From BOG-1184 sp049514575 (GTDB taxonomy: Bacteria; Fibrobacterota; Chitinivibrionia; Chitinivibrionales; Chitinispirillaceae), in the NCBI GenBank assembly GCA_049514575.1, contig JBEKUX010000007.1:62001-126000 (forward strand): DNA of 64,000 nt, read 5' to 3'. Numbering within the stretch: position 1 is the stretch's first letter; each line of letters begins with the position of its first letter. The translations under genes were made by a program, and so were the position numbers. Below, in pieces: positions 26,748-36,600 of this stretch. The notes under the pieces are model-generated. The model worked only from the letters and a program-made list of their open reading frames with translations, did not search any database and was not told where the DNA came from.

Positions 26748-28085
26748 TCATATTGCGAACCGTTCGTAGTGGATATTATCGCGTTTTACTCCTGCCTTTT
26801 TAAGGTCCTTCAACAGCCCCATCAACATGCCCGGCGGACCGCACAGATAAAAGACCCGGCCATCCAGGCATTTGCATTCCCGCCTGATCAACTCGCCGGT
26901 TATGTGCCCTTTCTCTCCGGTCCAGTTACCGTCGGCCTGACTCAGCACATGGATCATCCGCAGGCGCGGTACCCCCTTGGCGGCGATCTCTTCCAATTCT
27001 TTCCTGAAGGCAATGTCTTTTTCCCTGCGATTTCCATACAGCAGGAGCACGTCACACATATCGCCGGTATCGCGCATGTACCGCACCATACTTATAAACG
27101 GCGTAATACCGATCCCGCCGGCAATAAACACGATGTTTTCCTCGGACGGGTAGAGCAGGTAGGAAAACCGGCCGAATGGCCCGAGCAGCGCCGCACGGTC
27201 GCCGATAACGGTTTTATGGATCGTGGCGGTATAATCTCCTGATGCCTTTATCGAGGAACTGATGCTGGCGCGGTCGGCGGGACTCGACGATATGGTAAAT
27301 GGATGCTGTTCGTGACGGGTCTCGTTAGAACGGAAAAGAGTAAGAAAATGAAACTGCCCCGGAAGGTAATCGTATGCCGGGCCATTGCCGGGAGCGGTCA
27401 TGGTGAGGGTCCAGACCGAACCGGTCTCCTGCTTGACATCGGTAACACGGTACGCCCGCGCCGTAAGCGTGGCCGCCAGGATAAAACGGTTATAGAAAAG
27501 TGCGCCGAGCGCCACTAAGGCATAAGCAATCCACAGGGTCACCATCAGAGCATTTCCGTTGATATGCGGACCTACCAAAAAGCTGTGAATAAACGCGCCG
27601 GAAATAATGCACAGCGCGAATAAGTTGTGCATCTTTAGCCACCATTGATACTCAACCTTCAATGAGAGCCTGAAAAGGCTCACTACTACGGTCGTCAGCA
27701 GAATAATCAGCGAAGCTTTGCCGATCATAATTTTCCAGCTCTCGCCGCTAAAACTGAATGCATACAAAAGCTTCCAACCGGCGTTGCCGTTAGGATCCGC
27801 AGCCAGCAGAAGCGGATGCATAAGGAGCAAGGCAACCGCGAAAATTGCCATGCTACGGTGAAACAGCATGATCCGATCGAGGCCGAAGGGCCGTTCGATC
27901 CACCTAAGCCGGGCCGACAGAACAAATTGCATGGACAAAACAGCGATAGCGATGAGTGCGGCCAAGTCTGCGGCCTTGGTCATTGAAAAATTCAACAGCA
28001 GCCCTCTGTCGACTACACGACTGGCGACAATTGCCGGCCCGAAAACAACGGCATAATACAAAAGGACAATCACGATCCGTAGCAT
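26748..28085 (-). CDS. Membrane flavocytochrome, ferric reductase/NOX-like
   Basis: A 445-residue protein. The N-terminal 210 residues have about six membrane helices with pairs of His in HRSMAIFAVALLLMHPL and KMHNLFALCIISGAFIHSF, suited to bind two hemes. The C-terminal half is a ferredoxin-NADP-reductase module: HPFTISSSP binds FAD, FIAGGIGITPFISM binds NAD(P)H and YLCGPPGMLMG is the closing motif. It would move electrons from cytosolic NAD(P)H across the membrane to iron, oxygen or another acceptor. The acceptor cannot be deduced. First gene of an operon with tal. Confidence 0.9.
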   Translation of the reverse strand: MLRIVIVLLYYAVVFGPAIVASRVVDRGLLLNFSMTKAADLAALIAIAVLSMQFVLSARLRWIERPFGLDRIMLFHRSMAIFAVALLLMHPLLLAADPNGNAGWKLLYAFSFSGESWKIMIGKASLIILLTTVVVSLFRLSLKVEYQWWLKMHNLFALCIISGAFIHSFLVGPHINGNALMVTLWIAYALVALGALFYNRFILAATLTARAYRVTDVKQETGSVWTLTMTAPGNGPAYDYLPGQFHFLTLFRSNETRHEQHPFTISSSPADRASISSSIKASGDYTATIHKTVIGDRAALLGPFGRFSYLLYPSEENIVFIAGGIGITPFISMVRYMRDTGDMCDVLLLYGNRREKDIAFRKELEEIAAKGVPRLRMIHVLSQADGNWTGEKGHITGELIRRECKCLDGRVFYLCGPPGMLMGLLKDLKKAGVKRDNIHYERFAI

Positions 28086-28191
28086 GGCAATCTCTCTGTC
28101 GGGAAGTATCCCTTAAAAGGGGATGGCACTATCTTTTTGCTCTCTATCTTTGGGCTTAGAAATAATGGAGATATGCTCTCTATAGAAATGC

Positions 28192-28206
28192 GCAAAAAAC
28201 GTGCCA
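28192..28206 (-). promoter_or_regulatory. Sigma-54 promoter (exact consensus)
   Basis: On the minus strand TGGCACGTTTTTTGC matches the consensus exactly, and the 15-mer is identical to that at 30632-30646. It points to the flavocytochrome-transaldolase operon, whose first ATG is 107 bp further on. Confidence 0.85.
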
Positions 28207-28338
28207 TAACAGTTTTCTTATCACATTCTTCCATGTCGTGTGTCCAAGGAAAAAAGACAATATTACCTGCCGGATGGCCGTGAATATATGAATCAGGCCC
28301 AAGTGCCTGAGAAGGATAGGTTTTTAGAGGAGGTTGTT

Positions 28339-28917
28339 ATGAATATCAGGAAAAAAAGAAACAGATTAGGGGCAATTCTGGGCTCTATAATGATTATTCT
28401 TGCAGGAAACGCAACTGCATTTGCAGAAGGACATGGAGGTGGGTTTCGCGGGAGCGGGTTACATATGGGCGGATTTCATGAACGCGGGTTTAATAATCGC
28501 GGGTGGGACGGTGCGGACCGCCATGGGCATTTCCGGGCCGGATTTTTCATCGGGCCGGACTGGTTCGTGGGCCCGACCATGGTGATCGGCGGCGTCTCAT
28601 ATTATTATTATGACGGTTCGTATTACACACCGTCAGGGGACAATATGGTTGTCGTAACACCGCCGCCGGCAACGCCCGATGTCACAGTTACGCCGGCCCC
28701 TGCACCAAAGACGCAGGCGGCAATAAAAGAGCAGCCGCAAACAGAGCCCAAGGTCATCGCCCGGCCGGGCGACACGGTGGTAAACGTGCCGAATTCGGAC
28801 GGAGGGTTTACATCGGTGATACTGACCAAACACGATAAGGGCTATTTAGGGCCCAACGGCGAGTATTACGCCGACCATCCGACGTCGGCACAGCTCAAGG
28901 CACTCTATAGCAGGTAA
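28339..28917 (+). CDS. Exported Gly/Tyr-rich envelope protein
   Basis: A 192-residue protein. The start at 28339 is supported by GAGGAGG five bases before ATG. A signal peptide (IRKKRNRLGAILGSIMIILA) is followed by a Gly/His/Phe-rich stretch, then SYYYYDGSYYTPSGDN, a Pro/Thr linker and a conserved-looking tail with GGFTSVILTKHDKGYLGPNG and HPTSAQLKALY. Similar tails occur in small proteobacterial envelope proteins of unknown role. It lies at the divergent side of the flavocytochrome promoter region; a near promoter with wrong spacing sits at 28124. Confidence 0.6.
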   Translation: MNIRKKRNRLGAILGSIMIILAGNATAFAEGHGGGFRGSGLHMGGFHERGFNNRGWDGADRHGHFRAGFFIGPDWFVGPTMVIGGVSYYYYDGSYYTPSGDNMVVVTPPPATPDVTVTPAPAPKTQAAIKEQPQTEPKVIARPGDTVVNVPNSDGGFTSVILTKHDKGYLGPNGEYYADHPTSAQLKALYSR

Positions 28918-28948
28918 GTGTCTTGAGCCGCAGAGGGGAGGGATATTA

Positions 28949-29641
28949 TTATCGTTTTTTTCCTCGCGATATATGCGTCAAAACCTGGTTGAGCTTCAGG
29001 GCGGAGGAAGGTTCGCTGGCCATCCTGCCGTCGAAAATGGTTTTAGCATTAACGTCTTTTGTCTTGTAGAATGTGGCATTGGCGTCATTATCAATCGAGA
29101 GGGACGTTCCTTCAATGGAAGCCCCTGCAAAAAGTCCGCGGCTTTTCGCATAGGAATAGATCTCCGCTTTTAATTGCACATCAGTGCCTGCCTCGGCATT
29201 CCGGCCCACCGGTCCGGCCGCAACCGACACGTCGCCGCCAAGGGTGAGCTTGCCTGAAGCAACCCCTTCAATACTGCGCTTGCTTCTGAATATCAGGACA
29301 AAATCGGTTGACTCGCCGCCGATCTGCCAGCCGAAACTTCCGCCGAACAACGTGATAAAACTAGGACTGCTCCAGCTTCCATTGTCACCGCGCACCAACA
29401 TGACGCCTTTTCCCCAGCGCCCGCCGATCACAAATGCACCTTTGTACACACTGGGGATTACTGCAACTCCTTGGGCTTTTTGGAACATGTAATCCGGTAT
29501 TGTCTTTTCGGGAATGGAGTCGATGTCTTTGAGAACATTAATTGCACTCTCGACGCGCTTTGATTCCTTATTTTCCGCCGCTAACGCGCATAGCGAAAAA
29601 ATGCCGACCGCAATCCCGATCATCGCCACTGATGCTTTCAT
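28949..29641 (-). CDS. SYLF (YSC84-like) lipid-binding domain protein
   Basis: A 230-residue exported protein (signal MKASVAMIGIAVGIFSLCALA). SYLF features are clear: IPDYMFQKAQGVAVIPSV, GGRWGKGVMLVR, GSFGWQIGGESTDFVL, KLTLGGDVSVAAGPVGRNA and YSYAKSRGLFAGASIEGT. SYLF domains bind phosphoinositides in eukaryotes; bacterial members are periplasmic or secreted with unclear ligands. AGAGGG precedes the ATG. It is the last gene of a minus-strand run with three small envelope genes (30405 to 29678). Confidence 0.92.
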   Translation of the reverse strand: MKASVAMIGIAVGIFSLCALAAENKESKRVESAINVLKDIDSIPEKTIPDYMFQKAQGVAVIPSVYKGAFVIGGRWGKGVMLVRGDNGSWSSPSFITLFGGSFGWQIGGESTDFVLIFRSKRSIEGVASGKLTLGGDVSVAAGPVGRNAEAGTDVQLKAEIYSYAKSRGLFAGASIEGTSLSIDNDANATFYKTKDVNAKTIFDGRMASEPSSALKLNQVLTHISRGKKR

Positions 29642-29677
29642 AGAACCCTCTTTTTAAAAAATGAATGGCCTGCCCCC

Positions 29678-29869
29678 TCACCTTCCGATACGCATGTGTG
29701 ATAGTGAACCTACGACACCGGAAGCACTCACCAACCAGAGTATCACGATGATGACCACCACCGCATTAATGATCTTCTTGATTTTCCCGTCCATGGGGAT
29801 GTACGTGTTAATAAGCCAGAGCATGATACAGACGATGACGAGAGTGATAAGAATAGAAATTAGCGACAT
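29678..29869 (-). CDS. Thivi_2564-type small membrane protein
   Basis: 63 residues with two membrane helices (SLISILITLVIVCIMLWL and KKIINAVVVIIVILWLVS) joined by NTYIPMDGKI. This matches the Thivi_2564 family of small inner-membrane proteins, whose role is unknown but which often sit in stress-response clusters. AAAGGAGGAGG precedes the ATG. Neighbours are SYLF and a small lipoprotein. Confidence 0.8.
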   Translation of the reverse strand: MSLISILITLVIVCIMLWLINTYIPMDGKIKKIINAVVVIIVILWLVSASGVVGSLSHMRIGR

Positions 29870-29917
29870 GGCCCCTCCTCCTTTGCTGGTTACTTGCTAT
29901 TCTTCTTTGTTCCTGCA

Positions 29918-30208
29918 TCAGTTGTGTTGTCGATTGTCATGACCCCTAAAGTGAACTTCCCTGGGATAGTGGCTTCGCGGTAGCTGTGACCATGGCCCCT
30001 CTCTTCGTTCAGAGTAAAACCAAATATTGCCATCATAATGATAATAATAGCCGTTCTGATAGTAGAACTGGTCGGCATCAAGTTCGACCGTTACCGGAAG
30101 CGCCGGCACGATAATTAGATTTCTTCCACGGTGGCCTCCCATAAACCCTATGGCGCATCCTGCAACTAAAAGCGCTGAAATCAAGACCGCAATCACTGTT
30201 TTTTTCAT
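29918..30208 (-). CDS. Small Tyr-rich lipoprotein
   Basis: A 96-residue protein starting MKKTVIAVLISALLVAGC, where LVAGC is a lipobox with Cys18. The mature part has QFYYQNGYYYHYDGNIWFY and GPWSQLPRSHYP, the aromatic pattern of small periplasmic proteins next to stress genes. GGAAGG precedes the ATG at 30208; the frame stays open to 30235. Function unknown. Confidence 0.7.
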   Translation of the reverse strand: MKKTVIAVLISALLVAGCAIGFMGGHRGRNLIIVPALPVTVELDADQFYYQNGYYYHYDGNIWFYSERREGPWSQLPRSHYPREVHFRGHDNRQHN

Positions 30209-30255
30209 AATACCTTCCGTCTTCTCATTTTGCATGAGTTAATGCGCTCTTATGG

Positions 30256-30405
30256 CTACATAATTTTTTGGCCCCGAATGACTCTCACCAGGATGACTAT
30301 AATGGCGATCACCAGAAGAAGGTGAATGAACCCTCCCATCGTGTAGGAAGTAACGAGCCCTAAAAGCCACAATAATAGCAAAACCACGACAATAGTGTAA
30401 AGCAT
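30256..30405 (-). CDS. Lmo0937-type small membrane protein
   Basis: A 49-residue protein, MLYTIVVVLLLLWLLGLV then GGFIHLLLVIAIIVILVRVI, i.e. two membrane helices and a short basic tail. This fits the lmo0937 family, common in stress loci. AAAGGAAAG sits five bases before the ATG. It is the first gene of the envelope operon; a sigma-54-like promoter lies 83 bp upstream (30488-30502). Confidence 0.75.
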   Translation of the reverse strand: MLYTIVVVLLLLWLLGLVTSYTMGGFIHLLLVIAIIVILVRVIRGQKIM

Positions 30406-30487
30406 AGCTACTTTCCTTTCTGAAATTCATTATCGCGTTCAATCCTTAATTCAGATATACGGCGGCTGTTATCTGGTTGTAATTCAA

Positions 30488-30502
30488 GCAATAATCAAGC
30501 CA
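30488..30502 (-). promoter_or_regulatory. Sigma-54-like promoter for the lmo0937-SYLF operon
   Basis: On the minus strand TGGCTTGATTATTGC: TGGC, the G at position 7 and TTGC agree with the consensus and GG-N10-GC spacing is exact; positions 5-6 differ. It is divergent from the exact site at 30632. The whole 313-bp gap 30406-30718 holds these two sites and two TTTCCAA copies (30572, 30594) between them. Confidence 0.6.
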
Positions 30503-30631
30503 GACATTCTCTCTTGAATAATCATATTTTAAATGCAAAATTTGGGTTAATTCTTGTTTTTGAGAAGACTTTTTCCAAAACAACAAAAAGTTGTTTCCAA
30601 TTGCTCCGAACAAAAAACAGTACGAAGGAGT

Positions 30632-30646
30632 TGGCACGTTTTTTGC
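30632..30646 (+). promoter_or_regulatory. Sigma-54 promoter (exact consensus)
   Basis: TGGCACGTTTTTTGC matches TGGCACG-N4-TTGC exactly. Transcription would start near 30658, about 60 nt before the AsmA-like start. Confidence 0.85.
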
Positions 30647-30718
30647 CGATAAAATTTAGGTGAAATTGCAAGCTGCAGACGTGGCGGTAAGCATACGCAA
30701 TCAGGGAGTGAAAACCAC

Positions 30719-32149
30719 ATGACCGTACAAAAAAAGACGCTGATGATCATCGGCGGCGTTGTGACCCTGGTCACGATCGCCGTAATCACCGCCCTGTTAT
30801 TGTTCGATATCAATTCCTATAAATCAGAAATCGAAACCGCTGCCTCAGGGACGACCGGATTGGAGGTCAGGATCAATGGGAAGATGCGGCTCGCTCTCTT
30901 TCCCTTCAGCCTGGCGGCAAAAGACATCCATATCGCCGGCAAGAAAGGTGAAATCCTCTCCATCGAGCGTTTCAAGCTGCGGGCGGATCTGCCGCCCCTG
31001 CTGAGAAAACAGCTTAAAATCACTTCCTGCGAGCTTGTCAAGCCAGTTGTCAGTATTGTAAAGGACGCCGAGGGGAACTATAATTTTGAAAGCCCTGGTA
31101 AAAAATCGTCGAACACGGCGCCGGGGCCGGTTTTCGCTTTGAACAGCCTCAAGCTGTCCAATGGGGCGATTGTCTATTGTGACGAGACAACCGGCAATAA
31201 AACCGAATTGAAAGGAATCAATTGTGCAATCAAGGACTTTTCGGCGTCGGATGGTCCGGGGGGTGTTATTAAAAATGTCGCATTCACGGGGAGCTTCGGC
31301 TGCAAGGAGTTTCTGCAAAAGGACCTGAGGCTCGAAAACTTCAATGCCCTCATCAAGGCAGACAAGGGAATGTTTTCCCTGAAACCATTTACTGTAGACG
31401 TTTTCGGCGGAAAGGGTGAAGGAGAAATTGCTATGGACTGGTCGGCTTACGACCCGTCGTATACACTCAAGGTGAAGATAGCAAAGCTGGACTTCGAAAA
31501 AATAGAGGAGCTCTTCCGCACAAAAAAAGTGATCGGCGGAAAATGCGACCTTTCCGCCTCCCTCACAATGAAAGAAAAAAACGGGCGTTTCCCGGTGAGT
31601 AACCTGAACGGTGCTTTCGGTCTCCGAGGCGATAATCTCGTCATGTATATCATGGACCTAGACAAAGTCCTCGCATCGTATGAAACGAGCCAGAAGTTCC
31701 ACCTTGTGGACCTGGCCGGTTTCTTCATCGCTGGTCCTCTCAGTGCCGTTGCGCTGAAAGGGTACCGTTACGGGGACATTTATTATCAGGCCCACGAAGG
31801 ACAGGGCGCCATCACTCAATTTATTTCCCACTGGAAGATACGGGACGGTGAGGCCGAAGCAACGGACTGCGCCCTCGCGACGTTCCATAACCGGGCTGCT
31901 CTGAAAGGTAAACTTAACCTGGTCAGCGAACGATTTGACGATGTAACGGTGGCGCTTCTCGATGAAAAGGGATGCCCGACATTTAAACAAACCATCAGCG
32001 GGCCCTTCGGCAGCCCTCGTGCCGGCAATGTGAGCGCGGTCGAGTCGCTTGCGGGCCCTATTTTTAATCTTTACAAAAAGGCAAAACGTTTCGTTCAGGC
32101 AGGCAAATGCGAGGTCTTTTATAACGGCGCCGTGCAGCAACCACGCTGA
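30719..32149 (+). CDS. AsmA family protein
   Basis: A 476-residue protein anchored by an N-terminal helix (MIIGGVVTLVTIAVITALLL). The N-terminal AsmA signature is clear: DINSYKSEIETAASGTTG then LEVRINGKMRLALFPFS and KDIHIAGKKGEILSIERF. The C-terminal part (SLTMKEKNGRFPVSNLNG, GAFGLRGDNLVM) matches the second AsmA region. AsmA-like proteins span the periplasm and help outer-membrane lipid homeostasis. AGGGAG precedes the ATG. It is driven by an exact sigma-54 promoter and ends converging on the RND operon. Confidence 0.88.
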   Translation: MTVQKKTLMIIGGVVTLVTIAVITALLLFDINSYKSEIETAASGTTGLEVRINGKMRLALFPFSLAAKDIHIAGKKGEILSIERFKLRADLPPLLRKQLKITSCELVKPVVSIVKDAEGNYNFESPGKKSSNTAPGPVFALNSLKLSNGAIVYCDETTGNKTELKGINCAIKDFSASDGPGGVIKNVAFTGSFGCKEFLQKDLRLENFNALIKADKGMFSLKPFTVDVFGGKGEGEIAMDWSAYDPSYTLKVKIAKLDFEKIEELFRTKKVIGGKCDLSASLTMKEKNGRFPVSNLNGAFGLRGDNLVMYIMDLDKVLASYETSQKFHLVDLAGFFIAGPLSAVALKGYRYGDIYYQAHEGQGAITQFISHWKIRDGEAEATDCALATFHNRAALKGKLNLVSERFDDVTVALLDEKGCPTFKQTISGPFGSPRAGNVSAVESLAGPIFNLYKKAKRFVQAGKCEVFYNGAVQQPR

Positions 32150-32238
32150 CTGCTTTCGGAAGCTGCCCGCGAGGAGGCTCCGGCCGCTCTCCCGACTAAT
32201 GGCGGTACAAACGGAAGCGCGCCGCGGCATGGTTGTTT

Positions 32239-33648
32239 TTACCGTGCCATTTTTTGCGCTTCCACCACCCATCCGCCTCCCATTGCCTTGTAAAGACTGA
32301 TAAGCGACTGAAACATCATTCCTTTTATCTGGGCAAGGGTAAGTTCCGCGGAAAAAAGACTGCGCTGTGCGTCGAGCACCTCAATGTAACTGGTATAGCC
32401 GTTGTCGAAACGGAGCCGCGCCACGCGTGCGGCATTTCTCAGGGCGTCGACCTGGCGCTGCAGGGCATCGAACTGCTCTTTTGTTTTTTTCCCGTCGATA
32501 AGGGCGTCTTCAACGTCACGAAGCGCGGTCAGGATCGTCTGTTGATAATTAAATACCGCCTCCTGCCTGACCGCTTTTGCCGTCCGCACCTGTCCATACA
32601 GGGAGCCGCCTTGGAAAACCGGAGCGGCCACAGAGGCCGAATAGTTCCACATAAGGGAGGGTGATATCAGTAAATTCGACAAGGCGGCGCTTGCCCAACC
32701 GAAAAGTCCGGTAAGCGACAGCTTGGGGAAGTACGACGCCTGGGCCACGCCGATGCGGGCGTTGGCGGCAATGAGGTCGTACTCGGCCTGCCGAATATCC
32801 GGCCGGTTGTCAAGCAACTCGGAAGGTAGCCCGGCCGGGACCACGGGAAGCGAAAGCAGATCCAGCTCTTTGCCACGGGCGATCGGGCCTGGGCCGCGTC
32901 CCAGGAGGACGCAAAGAGCGTCCTCCTGCTGGGAAATGTTTTTTTCAAGATAAGGGATGACCGATAGCGCCTGTTCGAGCTCGGATTTCGCCTGATTGAG
33001 TTCCAATTCCGAAATGGCACCTTTGTCGAATTGAAGTTGGAACAACGCATAGGTCTCCTCACGGCTTTTTGCAGTCCGGCGCGAAATGTCCAATTGCAGG
33101 TCCAAATCGCGCAAATCGATGTATGCGCCGGCAATAGAGGCGACAAGCGATAGTACCACGCTTTTTTCAGCTTCCTTTGTGCTTAGAAGGTCGGCACGGG
33201 CGGCCTCGGTGGCGCGCCTGAACTTTCCCCATAAGTCGATTTCCCACCCCGCGCTGCCGTAGGCCTGGAACTCATTCGCCGGGTTCTTTCCAAAAGGAGA
33301 AAGGGGCACCGGGCCATTTTGGGAACTGCGGAACCTAGTCGCCTGAACATCCGCGCTCACCTGCGGGAAAATGCCGCCGCGTGTTGTCAAAAACCTGCCG
33401 TAATATTCCTCGACGCGCGCCGCGGCGATCCTTATGTCCAGATTTTCCCTGAGACCTGCGGCCACGAGCCCGTTTAATACGGAATCGTTGAACTGCTCCC
33501 ACCATGCAAGGTTGATATCCCGGCGCGCGTCAGCCTCCTCGATGCGCCACGACCGCGGCACCTCGGTTGCCGGACGCAGGTAATTGGGGCCGACGGCGCA
33601 ACTGCAGACCAAGACCATCAGTATCGCGACAAACGTCGGATTACTCAT
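32239..33648 (-). CDS. RND efflux outer-membrane factor (OprM/NodT-type lipoprotein)
   Basis: A 469-residue outer-membrane channel. The signal MSNPTFVAILMVLVCSC ends in a lipobox (VCSC-A), followed by the family start VGPNYLRPATEVPRSW. Two long helical OEP repeats are present (RIAAARVEEYYGRFLTTRG, DIRQAEYDLIAANARIGVA, GYTSYIEVLDAQRSLF). The ATG at 33648 overlaps the RND pump stop as ATGA, so coupling is tight. Third gene of the MFP-RND-OMF operon; the frame is open upstream to 34065, but that region is the pump in another frame. Confidence 0.95.
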   Translation of the reverse strand: MSNPTFVAILMVLVCSCAVGPNYLRPATEVPRSWRIEEADARRDINLAWWEQFNDSVLNGLVAAGLRENLDIRIAAARVEEYYGRFLTTRGGIFPQVSADVQATRFRSSQNGPVPLSPFGKNPANEFQAYGSAGWEIDLWGKFRRATEAARADLLSTKEAEKSVVLSLVASIAGAYIDLRDLDLQLDISRRTAKSREETYALFQLQFDKGAISELELNQAKSELEQALSVIPYLEKNISQQEDALCVLLGRGPGPIARGKELDLLSLPVVPAGLPSELLDNRPDIRQAEYDLIAANARIGVAQASYFPKLSLTGLFGWASAALSNLLISPSLMWNYSASVAAPVFQGGSLYGQVRTAKAVRQEAVFNYQQTILTALRDVEDALIDGKKTKEQFDALQRQVDALRNAARVARLRFDNGYTSYIEVLDAQRSLFSAELTLAQIKGMMFQSLISLYKAMGGGWVVEAQKMAR

Positions 33649-36600
33649 GGAGTCAATTTCTCCTTCGTCACCACCGTTACAGCGGTGCCAGCCCGCCTTA
33701 GTTTTTCCACCGAATAAAACAACATGGGGATGATGAAGACCGCCACGCATGTTGCTGCAAGCATCCCGCCGATGACGCAGATACCCATCACCCGCCGCGC
33801 AAGCGCACCGGAGCCACCGGCAATGGCCAAGGGCACGCAACCGAAAATAAAAGCAAATGAAGTCATCAGTATCGGACGGAACCGGAGCCGCGCGCCGGCA
33901 AGCGCAGCCTGTACCAGATTTGTACCCTTTGCAAATTCCCCTCGTGCAAACTCCACGATCAGAATGGCGTTTTTTGCCGCAAGTCCTATGAGCACGATAA
34001 GTCCGATTTGCGCATAGGTGTTGAATTCCATACCCAACATCGAGAGGCCCGCAAATGCGCCGCATACGGCGATGGGCGTGCTGAGCAGCACGCTGAAGGG
34101 CAATGACCAGCTTTCGTAGAGCGCAGTCAGCACCAGAAACACGAACAGCAGCGAAAGGCAGAAAATCGCCGTTGGCGATACCCCCTGGCGCGCCTGCTGT
34201 TCCTGAAACGACATGCCCATGTATTCGAGCCCCATGTCCGGGGGCATGGTCTTCCTGAAGACCTCTTCCAAAGCCTTCGTAGCCTGTGCCGAGGTGTAGC
34301 CCGGTGCCGCGAGGGCATTGATCTGCGAACAGCGGAACAGGTTATAACGCATGGTAAACTCCGGGCCTGGACACGATTCAACGCTGGTCACGGCCGACAA
34401 CGGTACCGGGTTGCCGCCCGAATTGCGCACATAAAACTGTCCGAGTTGCGCCACGTCCGTACGAAAATTCCCTTCCGCCTCCACATACACCTGCCACTGC
34501 CTGCCGAAGCGGTTGAAGTAGTTTACAAATGCTCCACCCATGAACGCCTGGAGCGTTCCGTAAACCTGCGCGAGGTCAACGCCTTCGCTGAGGACCTTAT
34601 CGCGGTCGACATCCACAAAATACTGCGGCACGCTTGGCAGAATGGTCGCGTTTACTCGTGAAAGCTCCGGCCGCTTTTGCGCTTCCGCAACAAAAGCTCG
34701 CGTATTATTAGCCAGAAACCCGACGTCTTTGCCTGCGCGGTCCTCCAAAACCAGAGTGACGCCGCCGGCCGAACCGACGCCCTGGATTGCCGGCGGGGAG
34801 AATACGATTGTGTTTCCTTGTGGAAAACGGCTGAGTTCCCTGTTAAGACGGCCTATGATAGCTTTAGCTTTTTCCCCGGAGGATCTGCGCTTGGACCACT
34901 CTTTCAGCTTTATGAAAAACTGACCGCTGTAGGAGGTCCGTACCAGACTCAGAAGGCTGAAACCGCAAACCGTGGTACAGCCTTCGACGCCCGGAGTATT
35001 CATGATGATTTTCTCCACTGCGACGCAGGCCTGTTCCGTTCGTTGCAGGGAAGCGGCATCGGGTAATTGAATGCTGGCCAGAATATACCCCTGGTCCTCT
35101 TCCGGTAAAAAACCGCCTGGTAGCCCCATACCAAAAAGTACCACAAGAATACACGCTGAAAAGAGGACAATTAATCCGATTGCCGCCTTTCGGATTACCG
35201 TACGGGACAAATTGACATAGCCTTCTGTGGTACGTTTAAATGCGCGGTTGAAGCCGGTGAAAAACCAACCCTGCGGCCCGGGTAATGTTTTTTTCGGTCG
35301 AAGGAGAATCCCGCACAGCGCGGGGCTGAGCGTCAGGGCGTTAAACGCCGAAAGCAATACCGAAATGGCAATGGTAACGGCAAACTGCTGGAAAAGCCGG
35401 CCCGTTATACCCGGAATAAAAACCGTTGGAAGAAATACCGACGCTAGGACCAATGCAATGGCAATTACCGGGCCCGACACTTCTTCCATTGTTTTAATGG
35501 CCGCTTCCCTGGCAGACATTCCTTCATCAATATGACGGGCCACCGACTCAACAACAATGATGGCATCGTCCACCACAAGGCCGATGGCCACCACCATACC
35601 CATGAGTGCAATCGGATTAATGGAAAATCCCAGAAAAGGAAAAAACGCAAAGGTTCCGATAAGCGATACCGGTACGGCAATTATGGGAATGAGCGTTGCC
35701 CGCCACCCCTGCAGGAATACGAACACGACAAGAAGTACTAGGCACAGGGCGATGAAAAGCGTCTGTATGATCTCCTTCAGTCCCTCGCTTACCGAACGTG
35801 TGGTGTCCAGCGCCACTGCATAGTCGAGATCCGACGGGAATGATTTCTTGAGCCGGGCCATGGTTTTTTTGACGCCCTCTACCGCCTGCAAGGCATTGGC
35901 GCCGGGAAGCTGAAAGAGGGACAGAATGGCCGACGGTCTGCCGTTGTAAAGACCCTTGACGTTGTAGTCCTGGGAACCGAGTTCAACGCGGGCGACATCG
36001 CCGAGCCGTACCAGGGAACCGTCGAGATTGGCGCGCAGTACGATGTTGCCGAACTGCTCCGGCGTCTCGAGCCTCCCCTGCGCCTGAATTGCATAAGTAA
36101 ATTTCTGGCCCGGTGGAACTGGTTCTCCGCCTATCTGTCCCGCCGGGTTTACCGTGTTCTGTTTCTGGATGGCGTCAATGATTTCGGGCACCGTAATGTT
36201 GAGTTTTGCAAGCAGGTCCGGCCGTACCCAGCAGCGCATGGCATACTGGCCGGCGCCGAACACGGTAATGCCGGCAATCCCTTTTACCCGTGAAATCGGG
36301 TCGTTGAGGTTGATATAGGCATAATTGGCCAAGAACGTCGCATCGTGCGTGCCGTGAGGCGAAAAAAGCGCCAGCAATACCAGCGGCGTCGAAAATGACT
36401 TTTGCACGCTGACGCCAAGATCTCGTACGTCAACTGGGAGCTGCCGTTCAGCCTGGGCCTCCCTGAGATGGGCGAGCATATGGTCGGTGTTCGGGTCGCT
36501 TTTTACGTCGAAGTTGACGGTAAGCCGCATCGCGCCAGTATTGCTGCTCACGGAATACATATAGTTCATATCGTCCACGCCGCTCATCTGCTGTTCGATG

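Noticed and set aside
28124..28140. TGGCAC...TTTTTGC upstream of the 28339 gene
   Set aside because: Spacing between GG and GC is 12 instead of 10 bases; sigma-54 does not tolerate this well.
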